Below are positions 1-5,073 of a DNA stretch of 5,073 bases, one piece after another. Positions within the stretch are counted from its first letter, which is position 1. The number at the start of each line of letters is the position of its first letter. A program made the translations under genes and the position numbers. The notes under the pieces are model-generated. The model saw only the letters and a list, made by a program, of their open reading frames with translations. It was not told the DNA's origin and ran no database searches. Source of the stretch: Candidatus Parcubacteria bacterium (GTDB lineage Bacteria; Patescibacteriota; Minisyncoccia; Minisyncoccales; UBA6532); NCBI GenBank assembly GCA_030645645.1, contig JAUSNC010000025.1, positions 1 through 5,073 of the forward strand, given 5' to 3'.

Positions 1-523
1 CCCCTGGCGGCATAATGAAATATTTAGCCGTATGAAGGAAAGCTAAAACATTAGTCCCCTTGCCGTCATTTGCTAATATTTTTCCCTCGTCAAAAGTAAT
101 TGAAGATTCTCCCTCTTTTATTGCTTTTAATTTCACTGCAATAGCATTGCCTTCCCCGCTAAAACCGGGCTGCGGCGTACCGCCGATAAATGAAATTAAG
201 CCAAGAGTGTTGGAAAAAAACGGCTCCTTTGGCCAGAGGGAAAAAATTGAGCCATTTTTTGAGATACTCGCCACTTCAAAATTATCCGGCGGGAAACGGA
301 GAACAACCTCGGAGGCGTTTATTGGAATCCCCGCCGCGTTTATTTTAATATCCATTTTTATTTCGTCCCCAATCCTGAAACTCCCGGATTCCGGAAAGAG
401 AGAAATTGAAACGCCGTCCTGCGCAAAGGCGAACTTAAATAAAAAAAATAGAAAAGCAAAAACGATTATCGTCATAATCCGCCTGCCTCTGATAATTTTT
501 GATAAATTTTCTGTAATAATCAT
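1..523 (-). CDS. Gene E: cohesin-like surface protein, N-terminal part (3' end outside window)
   Basis: The frame is open from the ATG at 523 to the left edge; 174 residues are visible. It begins with a long signal peptide (1-34) whose n-region carries KIIRGRR, followed by a Phe-rich core and AFA|Q. The cohesin-like domain then runs to the edge (about 36-170): SISLFPESGSF, IGDEIKMDIKIN, INASEVVLRFPP, LISFIGGTPQPG, NDGKGTNVL, ending at MPPG where the others have the IPPPEGP hinge. An in-frame TAA (557-559) upstream, with no start codon between, fixes 523 as the longest start. A second ATG at 475 (residue 17) has a purine-rich GGCAGGCGG just before it, but starting there would leave a signal peptide with no positive charge, so 523 is preferred. 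This is the most divergent cohesin of the set: it lacks the LVSTITFR strand motif (IAVKLKAIK instead). The Ig modules and membrane helix are expected beyond the window. Confidence 0.85.
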   Translation of the reverse strand, partial: MIITENLSKIIRGRRIMTIIVFAFLFFLFKFAFAQDGVSISLFPESGSFRIGDEIKMDIKINAAGIPINASEVVLRFPPDNFEVASISKNGSIFSLWPKEPFFSNTLGLISFIGGTPQPGFSGEGNAIAVKLKAIKEGESSITFDEGKILANDGKGTNVLAFLHTAKYFIMPPG

Positions 524-540
524 TGTTTTATAAGGAAAAC

Positions 541-572
541 CGTTTAGGATTTTTAATTCTTAATTTTAAACG
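541..572 (-). terminator. Weak hairpin candidate in the D/E gap
   Basis: A 6-bp inverted repeat, CGTTTA (572-567) with TAAACG (546-541), encloses a 20-nt AT-rich loop and is followed by GGTTTTCCTT. It spans the stop codon of gene D, as the A/B candidate spans that of gene A. With so short a stem and so long a loop it is weak support for attenuation between D and E. Confidence 0.15.
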
Positions 573-1915
573 CTCGCTGAAGATTCTGGTTTATCGTCAG
601 GATTATTTGTTTTTTGTAGTTTTTCCTTAATCTCTTCGTTTTCTTTTCTGGTTTTTGTCAGAATCTGTTCTAACTTTTCCCTCTCTTTCTTTAATTTCTT
701 TTGCGTCCTCCGCCATGTAGAAACTGCTATTAAAATCAAAGCAATCAGAAAAATGAGGAATAAAATTACTTTCTGCCAAGACAGAAATATATTAAAAATA
801 TATACTCCGTTTTTGGTTACGTAAAAAATCTTATTAACGGGAATCACTTCTATATTTTGGGAACTATCCCTCCAATTTCCGGCTACGTCATAAGCCCTTA
901 CTAATATCTCATATTCACCATCGGTAAGGGACGGTATTTTATAAGGGGAAGATGCTTCAATAAAAAATCCGGGTGATGATTTTTCCAAGGAATCTCCCAA
1001 ATCAATAATTTTCAATTCATAATGGTCGGCGCCTGAAAGATTATCTGTTGTCAGAAAAGATACGGTTGGCGTACGTGAAGTTGTTAAAGGAAGCCTTAAA
1101 GTAGGTTCAAAGGAAAGCTTGAAAAAGGCCGGAGGAGTAGTATCAACCTGGATGATATGATTGCTTATTCCTCCCCAAACGCCGGCTTTTTTTGCTTTAA
1201 TATGAAAATACCAAATTTTATCCTTCAAATCGGAAAAGGAAACAGAGGTGTAATCCCCTTCGGAGATATTATCCGGATTGCTGAAAAAACTGTCGTCCAA
1301 GGTATAGCTGAAATCAGTAATCCCCTCTTCTTTCTCCCATGAAAAAGTGGGAGAATTGTTATTGTACCATTTATTCTGATCGGGATGCGTAGTAGAAAAA
1401 ACTGTCGGACCTTCTGGCGGAGGAATTTTAAAAGTATATACTCCACGAGACAAAGAACTTAAAATATTTGTTCCTTTTCCATCATCTAAAAGAATTTGGG
1501 AAGAATCCAATAAGGAAATAGTTGTTTCTCCTGGAGTAATAACCCGAAAAGTGATGGTAGAGACCAAACCAGAAGATGTATTAACACCTGGAGAAGGCAC
1601 CCCGCCCTGAAAGGAAGCTGTCCCATTAATATTAGAATAATTTGGTTGAGAAACCCAAACAGCAATAAAAGATTTTCCTGTTGTGGGACTGGCTATTTGA
1701 ATTTTTTTTGGATCAAATTTTAATTCTACATTAACAGCGTTAATATTATTTCCCCCAGTATTTATAAAAATAGAAATATCAAAAGTGCTTCCGACAAAAA
1801 ACGTCCCCCCTGCTGGTGAAAGATATAAAGAAGCGCCTTCTGCCTTGGCAGGAGGAACAAATATCCAAAAAAACATTAAAAGTATTAAAATAATAGAGAA
1901 AAATAATCTTTTCAT
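566..1915 (-). CDS. Gene D: membrane-anchored cohesin/Ig-like protein with coiled-coil-like tail
   Basis: A complete protein of 449 residues and the closest visible relative of gene C. Signal peptide 1-25 (MKR, long hydrophobic core, AKA|E). Cohesin-like domain about 28-163: GASLYLSP, VGSTFDISIFINT, INAVNVELKFDP, GGVPSPGVNTSSG, LVSTITFRV, DDGKGTNIL. Hinge IPPPEGP 164-170. First Ig/Fn3-like module about 171-262 (THP, KWY, SWEKE, DKIWYFH 232-238, VWGG 246-249, VDTTPP). Second Ig-like module about 263-357 (SGADHYE 294-300, SPYKIP, AYDVAGN). Membrane helix about 381-400. The tail of about 49 residues starts with KKLKKEREKLEQ and has heptad-like Leu/Ile spacing before a polar end. The ATG overlaps the TGA of gene C; the stop is TAA, 42 nt before gene E. 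The PWW motif before the helix has become LSW. The topology implies adhesion outside and possible oligomerisation inside; this is inference. Confidence 0.9.
   Translation of the reverse strand: MKRLFFSIILILLMFFWIFVPPAKAEGASLYLSPAGGTFFVGSTFDISIFINTGGNNINAVNVELKFDPKKIQIASPTTGKSFIAVWVSQPNYSNINGTASFQGGVPSPGVNTSSGLVSTITFRVITPGETTISLLDSSQILLDDGKGTNILSSLSRGVYTFKIPPPEGPTVFSTTHPDQNKWYNNNSPTFSWEKEEGITDFSYTLDDSFFSNPDNISEGDYTSVSFSDLKDKIWYFHIKAKKAGVWGGISNHIIQVDTTPPAFFKLSFEPTLRLPLTTSRTPTVSFLTTDNLSGADHYELKIIDLGDSLEKSSPGFFIEASSPYKIPSLTDGEYEILVRAYDVAGNWRDSSQNIEVIPVNKIFYVTKNGVYIFNIFLSWQKVILFLIFLIALILIAVSTWRRTQKKLKKEREKLEQILTKTRKENEEIKEKLQKTNNPDDKPESSASV
1912..1915 (-). promoter_or_regulatory. ATGA stop/start overlap between genes C and D
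   Basis: The same 4-nt arrangement: the TGA of gene C (1914-1912) overlaps the ATG of gene D (1915-1913). Only a weak purine stretch (AAAGAAGAAA) lies upstream. It implies co-transcription and probably coupled translation. Confidence 0.7.
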
Positions 1916-3279
1916 TTTATATCGGTTTCTTCTTTATTTTTTAATTTCCTCCCTAGTCTTTCCATCTCTTCTTTAGTTTCTTCTTCAAGCGTCCTTGTTT
2001 CCCTAATTTTTCTTTCCAATATCCTAACGTCTTCAATTTCCTTTTCTGCTTCAGCCACCTCTCTTTTTAAACTTTTGGCTAAATTCTTGCGTATTAAAAC
2101 ATGATAAATCTCCCAACCAACAACAATAAAGAAAATTCCAATTAAAAGATAGACCAGCCACCAAGGTAAAAACACACTTCCAAGACTAATCCCTTTTTCC
2201 GTGTAGGAAATAAGGGGGCTAATAATATTTAAAACTGACTGAACCTCGCTATAATTACCGGCCTTATCATAAAATCTGACCATTATGGTGTATTTTCCTG
2301 ACAATTCATATGGAATACGATAAGGACTAACTACTTCTATAAAAAATGGGCTAGCTCCCTCTTGAGGATTTGAAATATTAACTAAGCTTAATTCATAATG
2401 ATCAATTCCTGAAAGCAAATCATCGGCAGAAAAATTAGCAAAAAACCTTGATCCGGTTATTCTCCCTATTTTCTCAACATTAAGAATGGTATTTTTGGGT
2501 GGAGTTTTATCGATTTGAAGAGGATAATGACTAACTCCTCCCCAAACATTTTCTTTTTTTACTTTTAAATGAAAATACCATATTCCATCTTTAATATCAT
2601 TAAAAGTAACTGAAGTTAGAGGGCCCTCAGAAACATTGTCAGGGATTTCGCCTGGATCCTGGCTTAGAGAATAGCTAAAATCATTTACTCCTATTTCTTT
2701 TTCCCAGGAAAAAGTAGGGTTGTTGTTTCTATACCAACTTGTGAGACTTGGATGACTGGTATAAAAGATTTTTGGACCATCAGGAGGAGGAATTGTTAAT
2801 TTATATTCTCCCATTGTCGCAGTTTTGAGAATATTAGTTCCTTTACCATCGGCAAGTAAAACCTGAGAAGAATCTGAAAAAGAAATAAATGCAGTCCCTG
2901 GAGCTTTAACCCTAAAAGTAATAGTGGATACTAATCCAGCTGAAGTGTTAATCCCAGGAGAGGGCACTCCGCCTTTAAAACTAATAATACCATCTTGATT
3001 TGAGTAGAATGGTTGATCAACCCAAATTGAAATAAAAGAGCTTCCAGCCGTAGGAGAAGTAACCTGAAGTTTATCCTGTGAAAACTTTAAATTTACATCT
3101 AATGCATTAATGCTGTTATCTTCGGTATTAACAAATATTGAAACATCAAAAGTGCTTCCGACATAAAAAGTACCAGAATGTGGAGAAAGATATAAAGAAG
3201 CGCTTTCTGCCCGAGCAACAGAGGCTATCCCAAAGGACGCTATAAAAAAGATTATGAAAATAAATAACGCTTTTTTCAT
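1912..3279 (-). CDS. Gene C: membrane-anchored cohesin/Ig-like protein with coiled-coil-like tail
   Basis: A complete protein of 455 residues. Signal peptide 1-24 (MKK, hydrophobic core, ARA|E). Cohesin-like domain about 27-162: SASLYLSP, VGSTFDVSIFVNT, INALDVNLKF, GGVPSPGINTSAG, LVSTITFRV, ADGKGTNIL. Hinge IPPPDGP 163-169. First Ig/Fn3-like module about 170-260 (SHP, SWY, SWEKE, DGIWYFH 231-237, VWGG, IDKTPP). Second Ig-like module about 261-353 (SGIDHYE 290-296, SPYRIP, YDKAGN). PWW at 372-374 leads into a membrane helix at about 374-391. The remaining roughly 60 residues are highly charged, Glu/Lys/Arg-rich with spaced Leu/Ile, and look like a cytoplasmic coiled coil. Start and stop sit in ATGA overlaps with B and D, suggesting translational coupling. 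Cohesins are known as dockerin-binding modules of cellulosomes, but they also occur widely in non-cellulosomal surface proteins; the ligand here is unknown. Confidence 0.9.
   Translation of the reverse strand: MKKALFIFIIFFIASFGIASVARAESASLYLSPHSGTFYVGSTFDVSIFVNTEDNSINALDVNLKFSQDKLQVTSPTAGSSFISIWVDQPFYSNQDGIISFKGGVPSPGINTSAGLVSTITFRVKAPGTAFISFSDSSQVLLADGKGTNILKTATMGEYKLTIPPPDGPKIFYTSHPSLTSWYRNNNPTFSWEKEIGVNDFSYSLSQDPGEIPDNVSEGPLTSVTFNDIKDGIWYFHLKVKKENVWGGVSHYPLQIDKTPPKNTILNVEKIGRITGSRFFANFSADDLLSGIDHYELSLVNISNPQEGASPFFIEVVSPYRIPYELSGKYTIMVRFYDKAGNYSEVQSVLNIISPLISYTEKGISLGSVFLPWWLVYLLIGIFFIVVGWEIYHVLIRKNLAKSLKREVAEAEKEIEDVRILERKIRETRTLEEETKEEMERLGRKLKNKEETDIK
3276..3279 (-). promoter_or_regulatory. 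ATGA stop/start overlap between genes B and C
   Basis: The TGA ending gene B (3278-3276) shares bases with the ATG of gene C (3279-3277). No Shine-Dalgarno sequence precedes this ATG, so termination-reinitiation coupling is the simplest way to translate C. If so, the premature TGA in B could reduce expression of C. Confidence 0.7.
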
Positions 3280-3728
3280 AGAACGCTTTTTTGTTTTCTT
3301 CTAATCAAGGAAATTATTCCTGCGATTATTCCGGCCAAAATTAGGAAAATTCCCGATCCTAACATCCACCAAGGGAAAAACGATCCCATAATCTCCAATC
3401 CTTTTCCGGTAACATTGGTGATTAAAGGAGTCATTATCCTGAAGCTAGCCTCTTCGTCCCTTGCATTTCCCGCCTTATCTATCGCTCTTATTATAACATT
3501 GTACCTTCCTTGCTCTCTAACTGAAATTTTATAAGGCGAAATCTGTTCGGTGAAAAAAGAGCGGGATGGTTCTTTGGCATTAAAATCAACAATACTCACT
3601 TCGTAATAATCAACCCCTGAAGCATCGTCGGCTGTTTCAAAATAAACTGTCGTCTGGTAATCGATAAACTGATTATATGTTTTTATTTGCGGGATAAATT
3701 CCCTAGGAGGAGCTGTGTCTATTTTCAC
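3276..3728 (-). CDS. Gene B 3' part: second Ig-like module + membrane helix (orphaned by the TGA)
   Basis: This is the part of gene B after the TGA, counted from the first possible start, a GTG at 3728. It has 150 residues: IDTAPP linker, second Ig-like module (ASGVDYYE, SPYKIS, RAIDKAGN), the juxtamembrane FFPWW, one membrane helix and a short basic tail. The GTG lies inside a conserved beta strand (V-Q-V-K-I-D), has no Shine-Dalgarno sequence and begins no signal peptide, so independent translation is unlikely. Similarity to genes C and D actually begins 21 codons earlier, immediately after the TGA. It is best read as the remainder of gene B, translated only by readthrough or if the TGA is not real. 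Confidence 0.35.
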   Translation of the reverse strand: MKIDTAPPREFIPQIKTYNQFIDYQTTVYFETADDASGVDYYEVSIVDFNAKEPSRSFFTEQISPYKISVREQGRYNVIIRAIDKAGNARDEEASFRIMTPLITNVTGKGLEIMGSFFPWWMLGSGIFLILAGIIAGIISLIRRKQKSVL

Positions 3729-3791
3729 CTGGACGTTGGATGTTTTCCCCCATACTCCTTCTTTTTGCTGGCGCAGGTGAAAATACCATAT

Positions 3792-3794
3792 TCA
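3792..3794 (-). other. In-frame TGA codon at a glycine position of gene B
   Basis: The minus-strand reading is GAT GAT TGA ATA TGG TAT, i.e. D-D-*-I-W-Y, followed by F-H-L-R. Gene C has D-G-I-W-Y-F-H at this place, gene D has D-K-I-W-Y-F-H and gene A has D-G-I-Y-Y-F. A single G-to-T change (GGA to TGA; plus-strand base 3794, C to A) explains it. The frame stays open for 171 codons afterwards. Confidence 0.9.
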
Positions 3795-4484
3795 ATCATC
3801 AAGATCGGTAAATGAAGTTATATTCTGAAGGCCTTCTCCGATGCTGTCCGGCCTTCCGTTCGGATTTTGATCAATACTCCAGGAAAAATCAGATATCCCC
3901 GCCTCCTTCTCCCAGCTGAAAGACGGATTGGCATCAGAATACCAGACATTTGGTTCGGGATGAGTAGGAGAAAATACGATAGGGCCCTCCGGCGGAGGAA
4001 TAATGATATTATATTCTCCATTAATAATGGTCGTAAGTATATCCGTACCTTTTCCGTCGTTTAAAAGAATTCTGGAATTCTTGCCAAAACTGATTTTCGC
4101 TTTTCCCGAAGCCACCGTCCGGAATGTAATTGTAGAAACGAGGCCGGCAGAAGTTTTAATTCCCCAAGGAATCCCCCCTCTAAAGCTGATTATCCCTTTC
4201 TCATTGGAATAATTAGGAGGAGTAATCCACTCGGTAATAAAAGACGTGCCGGCGGCCGGCGAAGTAATTTGTAAAATTTCCGGAGGAAAGGTTATTTCTG
4301 CCGATACTGCGTTTATTTCATTGCCTTCAGTATTTACAAAAACGGAAACGCTAAAGGTGCTTCCTGTCAGAAAACTCCCTGAAGACGGGGCAAGATACAA
4401 AGAAGCGGTTTGGGCTTGAACTGAAGAAATTAATCCGAATCCCGCCAGAAGAATAATTGTAAATATGATGGAAATCCGTCTCAT
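3792..4484 (-). CDS. Gene B 5' part: signal peptide + cohesin-like domain + partial Ig module
   Basis: This is the piece made if the TGA acts as a stop: 230 residues ending TSFTDLDD. It would keep the signal peptide (1-24), the whole cohesin-like domain (about 27-162) and about two thirds of the first Ig/Fn3-like module, but lose the membrane helix. It would therefore be secreted rather than anchored, and probably poorly folded at its C-terminus. The ATG at 4484 is chosen because it directly begins a good Sec signal (MRR, then a hydrophobic run, then VQA|Q). No Shine-Dalgarno sequence is seen; the leader is AT-only (TTTAAATTTTTAATTT before ATG). Confidence 0.75.
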   Translation of the reverse strand: MRRISIIFTIILLAGFGLISSVQAQTASLYLAPSSGSFLTGSTFSVSVFVNTEGNEINAVSAEITFPPEILQITSPAAGTSFITEWITPPNYSNEKGIISFRGGIPWGIKTSAGLVSTITFRTVASGKAKISFGKNSRILLNDGKGTDILTTIINGEYNIIIPPPEGPIVFSPTHPEPNVWYSDANPSFSWEKEAGISDFSWSIDQNPNGRPDSIGEGLQNITSFTDLDD

Positions 4485-4497
4485 AAATTAAAAATTT

Positions 4498-4525
4498 AAA
4501 GCGAATCCGCGCTTATCTTCGCTTT
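4498..4525 (-). terminator. Possible hairpin across the A/B boundary
   Basis: A perfect 8-bp inverted repeat (AAAGCGAA at 4525-4518 and TTCGCTTT at 4505-4498, minus strand) has a 12-nt loop holding the TAA stop of gene A. Downstream is TTTAAATTTTTAATTT, then the ATG of gene B. It could be a weak or partial terminator, or an RNA processing or stability element. The stem is short, the loop large and the U-tract interrupted, so it may be coincidental. Confidence 0.3.
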
Positions 4526-5073
4526 TTAAGCATTATTATCCCTAAAAATCCTATTATTGCCAGTATAAAAACTATTACCAGATAAGAAGGTATTTTTTGA
4601 GGAACGGCCTCTGGAACATACTCAGTAATTCTTTCGTTCCCGGCTTTATCTATTGCTTTTACGGATATTTTATTATTTAAGCTTTGATTTTCTAAAACAT
4701 AAGGATTCTGGGCAATTTTCCAGGTTCCAGTCTCGTTTATCTCATAATGGTCAATCCCTGAAGTTTGATCGGTTGTTATAAAGCTTAGAAATTTTCTGCC
4801 TTCAAATAAAGCCATGTCTTGTCCGATTTCCGGGGTAAATTCCTCCGGTTTTATTGAATCAACCATCGCCCGATAAGTGACCTTCATAAACCAGTTTTCA
4901 CCCGGTAATTTTTGGAGCAAACTGAAGTAATAAATTCCGTCTTCTAAACCCTCGTATTTTATATCCCCCATCCAAATCATTTCGCCGGCCGGTTTATCCG
5001 GGACTAAATCCGGACCGGCTAAAGGATCTTTACTTAAGATATAGCTGTATTGCGCGCCTTCAATTAATTTCCA
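4513..5073 (-). CDS. Gene A: membrane-anchored Ig-like surface protein, C-terminal part (5' end outside window)
   Basis: The frame is open to the right edge; the 31 codons before the first ATG (4980) continue the domain, so that ATG is not the start. 186 residues are visible. Residues 1-72 match the Ig/Fn3-like module of the downstream genes (start WK; SYILSKDP aligned with SYSLSQDP of gene C; LEDGIYYF for the DGIWYFH strand; NW; then VD). Residues 73-155 are the second Ig-like module, with TSGIDHYE at 104-111 and KAIDKAGN at 139-146. A membrane helix at about 162-182 ends in the tail KKRR and a TAA stop, giving a type I membrane protein with almost no cytoplasmic part. It is the most divergent member: the WGG motif and the PWW motif before the helix are missing. 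A cohesin-like N-terminus is expected upstream but is not seen. It lies 28 nt before gene B. Family membership is clear; the molecular role is unknown. Confidence 0.85.
   Translation of the reverse strand, partial: WKLIEGAQYSYILSKDPLAGPDLVPDKPAGEMIWMGDIKYEGLEDGIYYFSLLQKLPGENWFMKVTYRAMVDSIKPEEFTPEIGQDMALFEGRKFLSFITTDQTSGIDHYEINETGTWKIAQNPYVLENQSLNNKISVKAIDKAGNERITEYVPEAVPQKIPSYLVIVFILAIIGFLGIIMLKKRR

Larger units (their letters stand above)
3276..4484 (-). pseudogene. Gene B: cohesin/Ig-like membrane protein interrupted by in-frame TGA
   Basis: A full-length family member of 402 codons if the TGA at codon 231 is read as an amino acid. Order: signal peptide 1-24 (MRR start, cleavage after VQA), cohesin-like domain about 27-162 with GGIP at 103-106 and LNDGKGTDIL at 141-150, hinge IIPPPEGP, and first Ig/Fn3-like module about 169-260 (HP, WY, SWEKE). 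The TGA falls inside this module, just before IWYFH. The same frame then continues through WG, the second Ig-like module (ASGVDYYE, SPYKIS, RAIDKAGN), a PWW motif, a membrane helix at about 372-393 and the short tail RRKQKSVL. There is no frameshift; one base (3794) accounts for the break. The final TGA overlaps the ATG of gene C. It is called a pseudogene on the standard code; a sequencing error, readthrough or recoding of UGA would make it intact. Compared with C it also lacks one residue in the P-S-P-G loop of the cohesin domain. Confidence 0.7.
1..5073 (-). repeat. Tandem array of five paralogous surface-protein genes
   Basis: Genes A to E are same-strand, adjacent and share domain order and motifs: DGKGT in B-E, IPPP-E/D-GP in B-D, WYFH-type strand in A-D, DHYE/DYYE in A-D, DxAGN in A-D. 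No unrelated gene interrupts them. The proteins differ clearly at sequence level (A and E most), so the array arose by older duplications followed by divergence, with C and D the closest pair. It extends past both window edges. Confidence 0.85.

Noticed and set aside
60..533. Open plus-strand frame of 157 codons
   Set aside because: It is the antisense shadow of gene E, whose minus-strand frame carries a signal peptide and a cohesin-like domain matching three neighbours. The plus-strand product shows no domain, and its C-terminus is only the reverse of the signal-peptide region.
524..565. Promoter for gene E with a TATAAA-like box
   Set aside because: TATAAAA lies directly against the ATG, too close for a normal -10, and no -35 is recognisable at the right distance in this AT-rich gap.
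1157..1446. Overlapping small frames on both strands inside gene D
   Set aside because: They lie wholly within the conserved Ig/Fn3-like module of gene D in other frames and show no similarity to anything in the window.
566..1915. A composition break inside gene D suggesting a chimera of a C-like N-half and a different C-half
   Set aside because: Hand counts of 60-base lines swing widely in both halves (about 25-52% GC in the cohesin part, about 30-47% in the Ig part), so no clean break is visible.
3729..3794. Frameshift in gene B between its two open parts
   Set aside because: The first part ends at 3792 and the second resumes in the same frame; 21 codons (I-W-Y-F-H ... V-Q) link them with no base gained or lost. 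It is a stop codon, not a frameshift.
3760..3794. Selenocysteine (UGA) in gene B
   Set aside because: The position is glycine or lysine in the paralogues, not cysteine, the domain is structural with no redox motif, and no convincing hairpin follows the codon directly.
3818..4212. Small frames on both strands inside gene B
   Set aside because: They are shadows of the cohesin and Ig parts of gene B, which match C and D residue by residue in the real frame.
3276..4484. Phase-variation repeat (homopolymer or short tandem repeat) switching gene B
   Set aside because: The interruption is a base substitution, not a length change, and there is no simple repeat tract at the site.

Overview
The window is a head-to-tail run of five related genes, all on the minus strand, so the order of transcription is from 5073 down to 1. 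I call them A to E. A (5073-4513) enters from the right edge without its N-terminus. B (4484-3276) is interrupted by one in-frame TGA. C (3279-1912) and D (1915-566) are complete. E (523-1) runs off the left edge and shows only its N-terminal half. Gaps are 28 nt (A/B), a 4-nt ATGA overlap (B/C), a 4-nt ATGA overlap (C/D) and 42 nt (D/E), which looks like a single operon. No RNA gene, CRISPR array, insertion sequence or plus-strand gene can be supported, and no stretch over 300 nt lacks a gene.

B, C and D share one architecture. It consists of a Sec signal peptide ending in A-x-A, a cohesin-like beta-sandwich domain of about 135 residues with a DGKGT motif near its end, and a proline hinge (IPPP-E/D-GP). 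Next come an Ig/Fn3-like module (HP...WY...SW...WYFH...WG...IDxTPP) and a second Ig-like module (SGxDHYE...SPY+IP...AxDxAGN). A single C-terminal membrane helix with a basic cytoplasmic flank ends the protein. A shows the last three parts and E the first two. All would be anchored in the membrane with a large extracytoplasmic adhesive region. The cytoplasmic tails differ: very short in A and B, about 50-60 residues of charged, coiled-coil-like sequence in C and D. No dockerin, enzyme or sortase signal is visible, so the binding partner is unknown.

The architecture, moderate-to-low GC, small intergenic gaps and starts without a Shine-Dalgarno sequence fit a candidate-phyla-radiation bacterium (Patescibacteria, perhaps Parcubacteria-like), probably from a metagenome. 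This is inference from style; no taxonomic marker is present.

The point most worth a second look is the TGA in B. Reading continues in the same frame for 171 codons after it with full family similarity, and the TGA sits where paralogue C has glycine (D-G-I-W-Y-F-H). It is either a fresh nonsense mutation (GGA to TGA), a sequencing or assembly error, programmed readthrough, or a trace of the UGA=Gly code known from Absconditabacteria (SR1) and Gracilibacteria. The two ATGA junctions and the absence of any other in-frame TGA argue that TGA is a stop here.
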